A DNA stretch of 64,000 nt from Tritrichomonas musculus (GCA_039105265.1 JAPFFF010000009.1:496001-560000); one strand, 5' to 3'; counted from the first letter of the stretch, positions 1 through 9,084 are shown. Numbers and translations: made by a program. Notes: generated by a model from the sequence alone, not told the origin.

Positions 1-831
1 TATCGGAAGGTATTGATATTTATCATAAATTGCTCCAGTAAATTCATCCCACACTAATTCAAAATACTCCCCTTCACTTTCAAATCCTTCAGCTTCATGT
101 TGTTTAACGTTATATTCATCATCAGCATATAATTCATTTGTCTTAAATCTGATATCAAAATGGAATATATTACTACTATTGTCTAATTTATAACCAACCA
201 AATGTGTTCCTTCTTTGAACGGTAAAACGTGAGATGTATCCATTCCGTTTTCTTCATATTCTTCTGGTACTGGACCTATATTAGGAAACATATATGTCTT
301 GATTTCAATTGTGTATTCAGTTGATACATTCAAATTATCTCTCGTGATGTAATTCTTCAAATCATCTTTTGGAACATATCGTTCGGCACAATCATCCAAA
401 GCCGATTGAAAACCTTCATTAACTGCTATACTTGTTAAACACATTGATGCTTGAGCTGATAATGGTTTATCATCTTCAGCCATCAATTTCTGAAACATTT
501 CGTCGGGTAATAGTTCTTTTATGTTCAATTGCAACTCACTATTTTTGAGTACTTCTGGTATTTCACTCTTCAGTGCATAATTCGTTAAATCAACAGGTTC
601 AGGTATATCAGTTGATAAAGCATAATTGTTGATAACATAATCACGCAATCCGTTAACAGCTTCATTCAATTGTTCCTCAGTGATTCCATTTCCGTTTGGA
701 ATCCCTACGTTTCCGTTCGATGAATCGCCTTTGATAACATAATTATCGACATATCTTTTAATGTATTCGTTAATCAATCCGTCAATAGTATTTGTTTTTG
801 TTATGTGTCCGCTCTGCTCAATCGTAAACAT
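1..831 (-). CDS. Fibre/tail-like element protein (partial, runs off left edge)
   Basis: The reading frame is open from an ATG at 831 to the first base of the window (277 codons seen). It contains NYALKSEIPE and NYALSTDIPEP segments. These match the repeated DYALKSEIPTIPDDLINE units of the 1,180-aa fibre-like protein in element C, so I assign it to the same family. Those units look like short alpha/coiled repeats of a trimeric fibre shaft. The stretch beyond residue 150 is less repetitive and may be a globular domain. The gene diverges from the 764-aa gene across only 22 bp, implying a very compact bidirectional promoter. Role as a virion surface fibre is inferred from repeats and context. Confidence 0.7.
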   Translation of the reverse strand, partial: MFTIEQSGHITKTNTIDGLINEYIKRYVDNYVIKGDSSNGNVGIPNGNGITEEQLNEAVNGLRDYVINNYALSTDIPEPVDLTNYALKSEIPEVLKNSELQLNIKELLPDEMFQKLMAEDDKPLSAQASMCLTSIAVNEGFQSALDDCAERYVPKDDLKNYITRDNLNVSTEYTIEIKTYMFPNIGPVPEEYEENGMDTSHVLPFKEGTHLVGYKLDNSSNIFHFDIRFKTNELYADDEYNVKQHEAEGFESEGEYFELVWDEFTGAIYDKYQYLPI

Positions 832-853
832 TCAATTTATTAGAAACTAAACA

Positions 854-3148
854 ATGTCAAAACAAGATAAAAATAATTCATCTGATAGCTTTGAATTAGA
901 TTTAAGTAATATTGATGATGAAACTATATTTGATAGTGAGGTATCTAAACCTGATGATGATGAAGAACTAGAGGACCCGATAGATTATTTTAAGAACACG
1001 TTTCTCAGTACATACAAACTAGAACACCCCAATGATTTAATTAATTTGTTGTATCAAATACAAAACAATGAATATACAGGAAGAAGTGTGGGAAAGATTC
1101 GTGAAATGAAAGTCAAGTTTCGTCGATTTGTTTCATTGATGAACAAAATCAATGCAGGTATTAAAAGTAAAGGCAATCGATTCCTTAGTTTAAAAGAGTA
1201 CACAACAGATAAAAAAAGTCTTGATATCATTATCAATTACTTCAATATTGTTGTCAATGATGATTTGAATTATAGTTCTGATGGTTTTCGTTCATCACCC
1301 ATCAAACCACCGAGAAAGAGTCAAACACCACAAACCAACAAAGGAAGAAGAAAGAGAACAAGCATACATGAACCAACACTTGATACTAATAAACGAAGAA
1401 CACCAAGAAGAAAACGCATAACTCCGAGTGATTCTGATGAAAATGACTCGACAATACAATTGCCTAAAGACAGTGAAGATTCATTACTTAATATAACATT
1501 AAGCGAATCAGATTCTGAGTCATTAATATTGAAAAACGATGATTTATCTGATTCTTTTATTGAACCATCAAAGGAACACAATAAAAATAATTTTTCAACT
1601 AATAAAATGGCAGACGACAACAACAATAATAACGGACCTCTTCAATCATTATATGATGATGAATTAGATGATTGGCAAGATGATAATGAAGCAGCAACCG
1701 AAGCATACAGATATGCAAGAACACCTGCAAAACAACCATACAGATATGAAGATAATGAAGAAGAAGCACAAGAAATTAAATCACCTTTTGCAAGGAAATA
1801 CAAAGGATATGCAGAAGATAACAAAGCAGATGATGAAATACTTGATGAATTAATAAGAAATGCAAAGCAACCCTCAAAGAATACTCGCGGACGTCGTGAT
1901 AAAAAAGATATGCCTCTTGTTAACTCAACATTAAAGGATTCATTTGACAAGCTTGAAATACCTCGGGTTGGTGGTAATATATCCTATTACAGAGATAAAT
2001 TTATTGATATGATTATTAACGGAAACTTCAGAATCAAATACATTCCGAATGCAGCTTGTCGTGATACAGCTATTGAATACTGTAAGAATTCAGTTGATAA
2101 AGACGGTAAACCAAGATATCGTTTATTACCAGAAAATGCCAAAGACCCGTTAGGAAACTCAATAACAGACTTGAACGGTGATAAAGTTGATGATGTTGTT
2201 TTAATTGATAGGAACGGTAATCCTTCAATCATTAACGGATACAAGCTTGTATTTGCTTCTCCTTACAAGAAAGTTTGGAAATCTGTTATTAAAACAAAAC
2301 AAGAAAGAAAAGAAATGCCGTTCAATAAATGGATTCAATCATTATTTGATAAAGATATCAAGAAAATTGATTGGGATGCTGGTCAATACAAATTAACAAA
2401 GGGAAAAGAAATGCAAGAGCTAGAAAATTATTACGGTCCTATGGGTCTGGGAAAAGCAAGAGTCAGCAAACGTATTACACCAAGTTCTTATTGGTCATCA
2501 ATCTTTTCTAAAGTCTGGAAAGTGTATTGGAATGACGAACAATTCTTTGTATTATCTCCTTTGAAGAAACTCATCAATTACCTTGCTGTATCAAATATGT
2601 TATTTGCTTATCTCTTTGATGCTCCTTTCAAAGAACTAATTCAAGACAATAAGTTCAATGGAAAGATATTAACATATGAACAATGGGCATATTGGAAACA
2701 ACAGAACAATAAAGAATATGTTTCAGTATTAGGAAAGAATGTTCAATCATATGTTGAGAAGATTATTGATAAAGCTATTGATATCACATCAGGAGAATTA
2801 AAGGCTGAACCAAGTCAATGGGGTAAACAATTTACTGAATTAATGCATTACATTGATTATGTTGTCTTTGGTGTTGGTTTCAATGTTGATGTAAGTAAGC
2901 AAGAAGGATATAACAGGTTGAAACGAAATGCAGAAGGAATTAAAGAAGCATCGCCAGAAGATATTAAGAACGTTAAAGATAATTTCATTAAACGAATCAC
3001 TGCAGCAATAGAAAGAGATATATATCCAAATTGTGGATACACAGCATTCAAAGCACAACTCAAAGAAAGTAAATTGCAGAACAAAAATAAATATGATAAT
3101 TTTGCTGTTAATCTTAAACCATTACATCAAAGAATGAATAATGAATAA
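854..3148 (+). CDS. Conserved Maverick protein, acidic N-terminus, Ca-loop-like motif (764 aa)
   Basis: Large protein of unknown role. Residues 1-60 are acidic. Residues 145-260 are Ser/Arg/Lys-rich and look disordered. A second acidic stretch follows an internal Met near residue 252. The C-terminal half (from about 365) looks globular and contains DLNGDKVDDVVLIDRNGNP, which resembles a dockerin/EF-hand-type calcium-binding loop, followed by NGYK. A related motif (ADANGDNIPDVVIRNANNEP, then an NGY) occurs in element C at 53,993-55,797, so the domain is conserved between divergent Mavericks. A structural or virion-core role is plausible; nothing in the sequence proves it. It is divergently paired with the fibre-like gene. 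Confidence 0.8.
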   Translation: MSKQDKNNSSDSFELDLSNIDDETIFDSEVSKPDDDEELEDPIDYFKNTFLSTYKLEHPNDLINLLYQIQNNEYTGRSVGKIREMKVKFRRFVSLMNKINAGIKSKGNRFLSLKEYTTDKKSLDIIINYFNIVVNDDLNYSSDGFRSSPIKPPRKSQTPQTNKGRRKRTSIHEPTLDTNKRRTPRRKRITPSDSDENDSTIQLPKDSEDSLLNITLSESDSESLILKNDDLSDSFIEPSKEHNKNNFSTNKMADDNNNNNGPLQSLYDDELDDWQDDNEAATEAYRYARTPAKQPYRYEDNEEEAQEIKSPFARKYKGYAEDNKADDEILDELIRNAKQPSKNTRGRRDKKDMPLVNSTLKDSFDKLEIPRVGGNISYYRDKFIDMIINGNFRIKYIPNAACRDTAIEYCKNSVDKDGKPRYRLLPENAKDPLGNSITDLNGDKVDDVVLIDRNGNPSIINGYKLVFASPYKKVWKSVIKTKQERKEMPFNKWIQSLFDKDIKKIDWDAGQYKLTKGKEMQELENYYGPMGLGKARVSKRITPSSYWSSIFSKVWKVYWNDEQFFVLSPLKKLINYLAVSNMLFAYLFDAPFKELIQDNKFNGKILTYEQWAYWKQQNNKEYVSVLGKNVQSYVEKIIDKAIDITSGELKAEPSQWGKQFTELMHYIDYVVFGVGFNVDVSKQEGYNRLKRNAEGIKEASPEDIKNVKDNFIKRITAAIERDIYPNCGYTAFKAQLKESKLQNKNKYDNFAVNLKPLHQRMNNE

Positions 3149-4267
3149 TTAATTTAAATCAAAACCTCCATTATTGTTATTATTATTATTATTATTTTTG
3201 TCATTTGGGTCTGAAACGATTCTAAAACTATAACGTTTTGTTGATTGTGGTTGTTTCTTCTGGTCTTGCTGATTATCAAGTGAAGTTGACAAGTCTTCAA
3301 AAGTATCATTATTTATGTTTTGTTGTCGTTCAGAATAATTTGATGTCTTATTAGGATTTGGTGTTTCAAAATAAAAGCCTTGTGATTGATTTTGATTTCT
3401 TACATGCCAATCGTCTTCAATTTCCATAGGTTCATAGCTTGTTGGATAATTTGGTTTTGTACTTATGGCTGATGCTGAAAAATGAACTTTGTTATCATTT
3501 TCTTTTGATTTATGCTTTCTTGGTGGATTGGGAGTTAATGATTTAATATTTTCTGTTGTTTCATTTGCTGTTGTTTCGTTATCGGGTTTTATATTTGGTT
3601 TGAATATAGGATATTCAGTGAATATAGTATCATTTCGAAAACCTAAATGTGCAGGTTTCTTCGGTTTATAATTCGTATTTTGATTTAAATCGTTCATTGT
3701 TTGTATTCTAATATCATTGGTGTCAGAACCTGGTTCTGTGTTATCATAGAAATCAATTATCGGTATTAAGTTTGGATTATCATAAACGGTGAATGATATA
3801 TATGTTTTATTTGCATTAGGATTATAACCTGTATCAGCTGCAGTAATTATATTATTAAATGCATTCATGAATACCTCATAAGTAAAAGCGAAATTTACTC
3901 TATTAAAATAAGCTTCACCATCATATTCTACATAATAATTTGTTATATCTTTAGGTGTGTTATCATTTAATAATACAAATACAGGTTCTTGAAATCCTGG
4001 TAGTATCTTTCGTATAAATATGTATGACGGACTATAAATTCCATCACCAATTAAATATAACATCCATGCAGGTCTAGTCGTTAATGTTGTACCTTTATAA
4101 ATACTTTGAACTTGCCTCGGAAATGTAAAAGTTGATGGAAAAATATAAATTGACCTTGATTCAGTAGTCGTAATCATAGCAAATGCAATCGGTGCTACAC
4201 CATTAATTTTATAATTACTCATATCAGCCAATTGATTCGGATTTAAATAAAATACATGAGAATCCAT
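3149..4267 (-). CDS. Maverick protein with globular N-terminus and disordered Asn-rich tail (372 aa)
   Basis: The N-terminal 190 residues look beta-rich and folded. The rest is low complexity (Asn, Pro, Gln, Lys), with an AAT/ATT microsatellite-coded run of nine Asn near the C-terminus. Its stop abuts the 764-aa gene convergently. It heads a minus-strand block with the 116-aa gene, integrase and MCP. The similarly placed 330-aa gene of element B shares a short C-terminal patch (S-F/I-R/S-I-x-S-D) but otherwise differs, suggesting fast evolution. Function is unknown; the position in the virion block hints at a capsid accessory or scaffold protein. Confidence 0.7.
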   Translation of the reverse strand: MDSHVFYLNPNQLADMSNYKINGVAPIAFAMITTTESRSIYIFPSTFTFPRQVQSIYKGTTLTTRPAWMLYLIGDGIYSPSYIFIRKILPGFQEPVFVLLNDNTPKDITNYYVEYDGEAYFNRVNFAFTYEVFMNAFNNIITAADTGYNPNANKTYISFTVYDNPNLIPIIDFYDNTEPGSDTNDIRIQTMNDLNQNTNYKPKKPAHLGFRNDTIFTEYPIFKPNIKPDNETTANETTENIKSLTPNPPRKHKSKENDNKVHFSASAISTKPNYPTSYEPMEIEDDWHVRNQNQSQGFYFETPNPNKTSNYSERQQNINNDTFEDLSTSLDNQQDQKKQPQSTKRYSFRIVSDPNDKNNNNNNNNNGGFDLN

Positions 4268-4279
4268 TTTGAATAGTCA

Positions 4280-4630
4280 TTAATAAATCAAAAGACAACT
4301 GAATATAAATGATTCAGGTTCAATAACGTTTCCTTTCATATCTGTGAACCATAAATGATATTCTTTTTTTGTGTTGTTCAGACACTCATATTTTCTGTAT
4401 TTGGTTTGTCGTCTGTTAGCAAGCATAATGAAATGGTCGCAGAAAGGCATGAATTCAACAATATCTGAATGAACCATCAAATCACCGACAATATGTTGAT
4501 TGACAACAGCACCACAATACTGAACAACAATGTACTTCTTGTTGCGACTATAAACGAAATCATCAGGAAGATTAAAATCTTTTGATTGTGTGTGATAGTA
4601 TCGTTTTGTGATTGGTTGTTTAGCTTTCAT
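4280..4630 (-). CDS. Small conserved Maverick protein (116 aa), possible jelly-roll/vertex protein
   Basis: Nearly identical to the 116-aa protein of element B (34,187-34,537) and clearly related to the 113-aa protein at the left end of element C (24,245-24,586). Shared features are a KRYY/TYYI start, an aromatic QYC core and a C-terminal pattern HLWFTDMKGNVIEPESF. The last pattern (W-F-x-D-x-x-G-x-x-I) resembles strands of viral jelly-roll proteins, so a penton-like or minor capsid role is a reasonable guess, not shown. The gene overlaps the integrase start by 11 bp, suggesting coupled expression. There is no signal peptide or membrane segment. Confidence 0.75.
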   Translation of the reverse strand: MKAKQPITKRYYHTQSKDFNLPDDFVYSRNKKYIVVQYCGAVVNQHIVGDLMVHSDIVEFMPFCDHFIMLANRRQTKYRKYECLNNTKKEYHLWFTDMKGNVIEPESFIFSCLLIY

Positions 4631-5696
4631 TTTGCGTTTTATAAGTCAAAAAGAATACTTTATAATCATCATTCAAAGCATCTATTGATGAACAAACATA
4701 TTTTGTGTACATGATTGGAACTGTTATTATTGTTTTGTTCTTCAGTGTTTTGTTAGTTTGACGCAAAGGATTTAATAGTTTACATTTAACGTTTCCTGAT
4801 TCATAACAAATGAATTCAGCAAGTTCATTGAACACTCTTCTTCGCTTTTCATGTTTCTTTTCTGTTTTTCCGTAATCGGTGTGAATGAGTATTATATTTT
4901 TGGGTTTATATGACAGAAGACCTTTAAATCGTTGTTTTTGTTGAATCTCTTTCAATTGCATTGATTTGGCTCTAATGTATTGCCATTCAAGGTCGCGGTC
5001 ATCTTGCATCTGTTGAGGTGTTAGATAAATGTATTTTGATTGTCGTTTGTCAAGGTATTCATCAGTTTCTTCGTCAAATGACGTGTATAAAGGATTCAAT
5101 AAGCGAAGAGATGAATGAGGAGTGTTATTGTACCATTCAACCGTTTGTTGTATCAATACATTGTTTGTCATTCGTTGTTGTGATTCACCGAAAGCATTTC
5201 GTAATGTTCTGATTACGGCATCAACACATTTATGTGCATTCGTGAAAGGTGAATCATCAATGATTAACTTTATTTTGTTTGGTGCTTTGACTTTAATTGA
5301 CGGTTTGTTTGTTTGATATAGCTCTTCACCGTTGCAATAGTCTTTGAATGTATTTGATATAAAAGCCTTTTCACCATCACATTTAATTGTTTCAATTCTG
5401 ATATTCCTTTTATTGACTAGTTTATCAATTACTTTGATTACATAAAACACAGATTTGTAATCAATTGGTTCAACAATTAAGTATTTGGTGTTTACATTGA
5501 TAAGAACAAGATAAGCTTTGTTTAACGCAAACATTATATCCATTTCCCAACAATGAGGCTCAAATGAGAAGTCAGGTTTTGATAGTTTCTTTACTGTTTT
5601 CAATTGGTAATCCTTAATATAGGGCTCAGTTTTAATGTTTGTGTCTTTGATGTACTTGTATTTAGATTTGAAAGGATAGTTGATTGATTCATTCAT
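4620..5696 (-). CDS. Maverick integrase (retroviral-type DDE, 358 aa)
   Basis: Integrase of the RNase H fold that would join element ends to target DNA, making the 6-bp duplications typical of Mavericks (seen for element B). A likely first catalytic Asp is in EMDIMF near residue 53. The second is in KCDGEKAFIS near residue 103. The conserved VDAVIRTLRNAFG and WYNNTPHSS segments of the family follow. A basic C-terminal tail (KKHEKRRR) probably binds DNA. It is almost identical to the integrase of element B, which carries a short extra N-terminal insert. A TTTATTTTTGCG motif lies just upstream of the ATG. Confidence 0.92.
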   Translation of the reverse strand: MNESINYPFKSKYKYIKDTNIKTEPYIKDYQLKTVKKLSKPDFSFEPHCWEMDIMFALNKAYLVLINVNTKYLIVEPIDYKSVFYVIKVIDKLVNKRNIRIETIKCDGEKAFISNTFKDYCNGEELYQTNKPSIKVKAPNKIKLIIDDSPFTNAHKCVDAVIRTLRNAFGESQQRMTNNVLIQQTVEWYNNTPHSSLRLLNPLYTSFDEETDEYLDKRQSKYIYLTPQQMQDDRDLEWQYIRAKSMQLKEIQQKQRFKGLLSYKPKNIILIHTDYGKTEKKHEKRRRVFNELAEFICYESGNVKCKLLNPLRQTNKTLKNKTIITVPIMYTKYVCSSIDALNDDYKVFFLTYKTQNES

Positions 5697-5702
5697 TTGA
5701 AT

Positions 5703-5714
5703 CGCAAAAATAAA
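5703..5714 (-). promoter_or_regulatory. Putative Maverick promoter motif (TTTATTTTTGCG)
   Basis: On the minus strand this reads TTTATTTTTGCG and lies about 6 bp upstream of the element A integrase ATG. The same string precedes the element B integrase, and close variants sit within about 30 bp of the start of many genes in B and C. Its recurrence and position suggest a core promoter or initiator; that function is inferred. Confidence 0.45.
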
Positions 5715-5754
5715 GATATTATTTATTGACGATTATTTAATGAAATCAATTCAT

Positions 5755-7833
5755 TTATTCATTTGCTTGGCTTCCTTTTGGTGTTTCATCATCAACATAT
5801 TCCAATCCTTCCAAAGAAAGTTTGAAATATGTATCCCTAGTTATCCATAATTGAGTTGGTGGTGGTCTGGTGATGGTTCCATCTGGCTCAACAACATTGT
5901 AATATGTATCATCAGCTCCTGTATAGATAGGCATTCCATTGACTTGTATCTGAACGTTTCCAAAACCTCCATCAAGTCCGTCATAACAATATCCTGCACT
6001 TGCTCGTTCTGTTTGAATGTTGAATACAAATGATGTTGCATCACTAATTGTATTCTTGTATCTCTTTCCGTTCGCGTCATTCTTTGGCATTGTCATTGAG
6101 TCTTCAAATTCCTTTGTGCATGAAAGAGTGATTGCGTCTAAATCACCAGCCGTTAATTGATTTTCAAAGAATCGTGCACCAATAGTTGAAACGTTTTCGT
6201 CTGGAAAGTTCTTGCCACCGATATTTAAGAAACAATTTTGATAAACTGGATTTTCAAAGACTGTTAAATCATTATGATGCTTTGGAAACATGATTGATAA
6301 ATTAGTTGCATTGATTAATGGAATATTCAATGTTGACTTGATTCCGTTAGCTGCTGGAGCTATTGGGAAAGCATGATAATCAACTTTCTGTGAAGGAATG
6401 ATTAAACCTTGTCTTAAAATGTCTTCAATTCCTTGTCTTGTAGCTTCACAAACTCCAAAGCCTTGCATATTAGATTTACAAGCTGTGATGGTCATTCGAT
6501 TAACTGTTAATGTTGCTGTTTGAGCAGAATAAGTTTCTTTCAATAATTGAGCTCTTGCATCATGATATTCATTAACAACTCTGAGAGCTGATTTAGCAAC
6601 TGTTTTCTCAATTTGCCAAACATAATACTTTCCATCGTTGTGTGTCAATGGTGGTTTTGTGTAATCTGGATTTGCTAAACAAATTTCTTCATCAGTTGCT
6701 GTTGGTTTGAGGTCTAATTTTGCGAACTCTTCTGCTGTATAACTGAAATACATTGAAAGGTCTGTTGCAATATCATCATAAGTATATGAACCATCGCTTC
6801 CAAAGTTATATTGTTCACCAATTCTATAAGTGAGTTTATATTTGATTGGTGCAGGTGTTGGTTCAGGTGATGGTGATGGTTCTGGTTTATCTTCTTCTTC
6901 TGGTGATGGGTCAGGTGTTGGTGATGGTGATGGTGGTACAGGTGTTGGTGTTGGTGATGGGTCTGGTGACGGAGTTCCTGGACCTGGAATCACTGCTTGA
7001 TTACCGATTTGTGTGAATTGATGACGAAGATGACCACGGGCTTTGATTTCCTTTAATCTATCGAGTTCATCCATCGATATTGAATCATTATCTTCAAGAA
7101 ATACTTTTGCTTCAGCAACTGTGTAAGGGTCTAATACTGCCCAAACAAGACCAGCTGGACTAACTTGAAAACGAATTGATAAATCACCAATGATTCCGTT
7201 AGGGAATAAATCAAATGCCTGTAAAGCAAGCAAATCATCAAAAGGAACATTCAAATCAAATTCGACTTCGCTTCTTCCTGTGTTCTTAAATGAATTCAAA
7301 TTAACATAAGCTCCTGCATGTGTCTGTGAATAGTTGCTAATGTTTTCCCACAATGAATGAACGAATCTACGGCGTTTCTTCTCGGCTTCTGGTTTAACTG
7401 ATGAATACAAGAAGCCTTCACGAATGCATTCATTCTGTTGGTATCCGACATTGACATTATTATGAAGAATCTCTAACCTGTCAAACAACTGATTTGAAGA
7501 TTTGAAACCAACAAACAGCTTGTACAAGTTGTTGGGGTCATCAATGGCGTTTAATTTACTCATATCTGTGTTCAATGATAAATCTAATTTAACGTGAAAT
7601 GTTAAGAAACCTTTATCAATATCACTTACGAAATGGTCAGGATGTGTTAAACTGATTTGCGAATATTGACCAGCTGTAAACGGAGCTGGTTGGTCATGAC
7701 AGTCAACTGTTCTGAATGAAAATGAACGTGTACCGTCATTGACATTAATCATGTTTCTCATCTCTTCAAATGCATGAAGAACGTTTCCTGTTTCAGTGCG
7801 AAGGTTATGAGCTCTTTCGTTTCGGTATAACAT
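5755..7833 (-). CDS. Major capsid protein, double jelly-roll type, with Pro-rich insert (692 aa)
   Basis: Homologous to the 622-aa MCP of element B (same N-terminus around SFSFRTVDCHDQPAP, same C-terminus YVDDETPKGSQANE) and more distantly to the MCP of C (50,388 to about 52,300). The length and the paired N- and C-terminal beta-rich halves fit the double jelly-roll MCP known from Polintons, which trimerises into capsomers. Between the two halves (residues about 283-330) sits a Pro/Ser/Thr/Asp/Glu-rich block with PSPTPTP repeats. B and C have other sequence there, so this is a variable surface-loop candidate. The pVI-like gene diverges from its start. Confidence 0.88.
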   Translation of the reverse strand: MLYRNERAHNLRTETGNVLHAFEEMRNMINVNDGTRSFSFRTVDCHDQPAPFTAGQYSQISLTHPDHFVSDIDKGFLTFHVKLDLSLNTDMSKLNAIDDPNNLYKLFVGFKSSNQLFDRLEILHNNVNVGYQQNECIREGFLYSSVKPEAEKKRRRFVHSLWENISNYSQTHAGAYVNLNSFKNTGRSEVEFDLNVPFDDLLALQAFDLFPNGIIGDLSIRFQVSPAGLVWAVLDPYTVAEAKVFLEDNDSISMDELDRLKEIKARGHLRHQFTQIGNQAVIPGPGTPSPDPSPTPTPVPPSPSPTPDPSPEEEDKPEPSPSPEPTPAPIKYKLTYRIGEQYNFGSDGSYTYDDIATDLSMYFSYTAEEFAKLDLKPTATDEEICLANPDYTKPPLTHNDGKYYVWQIEKTVAKSALRVVNEYHDARAQLLKETYSAQTATLTVNRMTITACKSNMQGFGVCEATRQGIEDILRQGLIIPSQKVDYHAFPIAPAANGIKSTLNIPLINATNLSIMFPKHHNDLTVFENPVYQNCFLNIGGKNFPDENVSTIGARFFENQLTAGDLDAITLSCTKEFEDSMTMPKNDANGKRYKNTISDATSFVFNIQTERASAGYCYDGLDGGFGNVQIQVNGMPIYTGADDTYYNVVEPDGTITRPPPTQLWITRDTYFKLSLEGLEYVDDETPKGSQANE
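6843..6985 (-). repeat. Low-complexity Pro/Ser/Thr-coding repeat inside the capsid gene
   Basis: Imperfect GGTGTTGGTGATGG-type repeats encode a PSPTPTP-like stretch in the MCP of element A. The corresponding position in element B is an unrelated non-repetitive loop, so this segment was gained or expanded in A or replaced in B. Confidence 0.85.
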
Positions 7834-7882
7834 TTATGATTGAATAAAAAGGAAATAAATCACTTTTATCATTAATTAAATT

Positions 7883-8137
7883 ATGGGCGTAGGTATATTC
7901 AACAAAATCAAGAACGCATTTAAATCAATTGGCGGTAAAGTTAAATCATTTGCTCAGAAAGCTGTTAAAGCAATACCAAAAGTTGTTGATGTTGGAAAGC
8001 AAATCATGGACAGAGTTAAACCGATTACACAATTCATTCCTGGTGTTGGTCAGGTTGTTGACGCAATTGATACAGGTTTAAATGTTGCTGACAGAGTTGG
8101 GAGATTTGGAAAATCAATATTGAATGAAGTTAAATGA
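7883..8137 (+). CDS. Small amphipathic, pVI-like minor capsid peptide (84 aa)
   Basis: Basic protein starting MGVGIFNKIKNAF, with alternating Lys and hydrophobic residues forming amphipathic helices, then a Gly/Pro-containing hydrophobic segment (FIPGVGQVVDAID). Homologues are at 37,687 (element B, 83 aa) and 52,360 (element C, 89 aa), always divergent from the MCP gene. Its size, amphipathicity and pairing with the MCP recall the membrane-active minor capsid proteins of adenovirus (protein VI) and Polintons; the equation is by analogy. TATCATTAATT precedes the ATG. Confidence 0.75.
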   Translation: MGVGIFNKIKNAFKSIGGKVKSFAQKAVKAIPKVVDVGKQIMDRVKPITQFIPGVGQVVDAIDTGLNVADRVGRFGKSILNEVK

Positions 8138-8173
8138 AAAACAATGAATTATAATGATTTAATATAATTATAA

Positions 8174-8650
8174 ATGAATGAAAACATTAATGAACTTAAA
8201 GTTATAAATGATAATGTAAATGAATCAAAAGTATTTAAATCAATTGAAGAGTTCAATTTGTTCTATCAAAAGAATATCGAGCAAATGAAAGCACAAACGA
8301 CTAACTATTTGAACAAGATTTATAAAATCATCACTAATGACGGCAACGAATACAGAATCACTAAACGCAATTGCACAGACGGTAAACGATGTGGTGGCGA
8401 CATTTATTTGAAGAAAGTTGGGAACACAATCACTAAAACACTTGAAAACGACAACATCAAAGCTGATATATCACTAATGAAAGAATCATTAAATGAATTC
8501 ACTGAACAAATCAATCAATTAAACAACAAAAATAAAATACTTGAAGAACATATCAATAAGCTTTCAAATGTTGTTGACCAACAATCAAAAGTCATTAATG
8601 AATACATTTTAAATGTTGTTGCTCCTGACAACCACCGAATGATTAAGTGA
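8174..8650 (+). CDS. Maverick coiled-coil protein with conserved N-terminal module (158 aa)
   Basis: Residues 15-90 contain FNLFYQKNIEQMK, QTTNYLNKIYKI and a basic KRNCTDGKR patch. This module recurs in the element B homologue (37,971) and the element C homologue (52,799; FNLYYAKN, QTTHKLNKLYHI). The C-terminal third is a coiled coil (EQINQLNNKNKILEEHIN). The gene follows the pVI-like gene by about 35 bp on the same strand in all three elements, so a linked virion or DNA-binding role is plausible. Its 3' end overlaps the convergent 77-aa gene. Function unknown. Confidence 0.7.
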   Translation: MNENINELKVINDNVNESKVFKSIEEFNLFYQKNIEQMKAQTTNYLNKIYKIITNDGNEYRITKRNCTDGKRCGGDIYLKKVGNTITKTLENDNIKADISLMKESLNEFTEQINQLNNKNKILEEHINKLSNVVDQQSKVINEYILNVVAPDNHRMIK

Positions 8651-8842
8651 ATCATGATGATTTAATGATTTAGTCGTTTTTGGTGGAGGTTCATGAAATA
8701 CATTACCTTTTTCATTATAACATTTCACTGTCGGTGCTGAGTTTATTTTTGTTCTCTTCTTTTGCATCGTTAATTGTAATCTATCAAAATAGTTTTTGTG
8801 TTTATCATCATGAATGGTTCTCATTTGATTAATAGCAGACAT
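8609..8842 (-). CDS. Small Maverick protein (77 aa), unknown
   Basis: Basic in the first half (MQKKRTKIN), His/Ser-rich at the end. The element B copy at 38,490-38,723 is nearly identical, with only a few conservative changes, which argues for a real coding gene. It converges on and overlaps the tail of the 158-aa gene in A. In B the corresponding plus-strand gene ends before it. It diverges from the 75-aa gene across 14 bp, another very tight bidirectional promoter. No known domain recognised. Confidence 0.6.
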   Translation of the reverse strand: MSAINQMRTIHDDKHKNYFDRLQLTMQKKRTKINSAPTVKCYNEKGNVFHEPPPKTTKSLNHHDSLNHSVVVRSNNI

Positions 8843-8856
8843 TTAATTGTTATTAA

Positions 8857-9084
8857 ATGAGTGAACTAACAGAATACAAGAAAGAAATACCAGAACTAAA
8901 ACGAATCAAACGAGGATTAAAAGAAAAGTGTTATGATTACAAACAATGTCTCAACAATATCAAATCAGGAATGTTGGGCTCTGATGGTCTTGCCGTTCGT
9001 GAGTCTCTTATCGAAGACATCAACAGCCTCAAAAATAAGGTTCATCAACTTGAGAAAGAATTAAATGAATTGTCTAATAAATGA
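8857..9084 (+). CDS. Small coiled-coil protein (75 aa)
   Basis: Highly charged, with heptad-like leucines over most of its length (KNKVHQLEKELNELSNK at the end). Nearly identical to the copy at 38,738 in element B. Its 3' end reaches into the TIR and overlaps the stop of the convergent TIR gene by 11 bp. In B the TIR boundary falls inside this gene, so the opposite end of B carries only its last 45-55 bp. Role unknown; its length and coiled coil would suit an oligomerisation or scaffold peptide. Confidence 0.6.
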   Translation: MSELTEYKKEIPELKRIKRGLKEKCYDYKQCLNNIKSGMLGSDGLAVRESLIEDINSLKNKVHQLEKELNELSNK

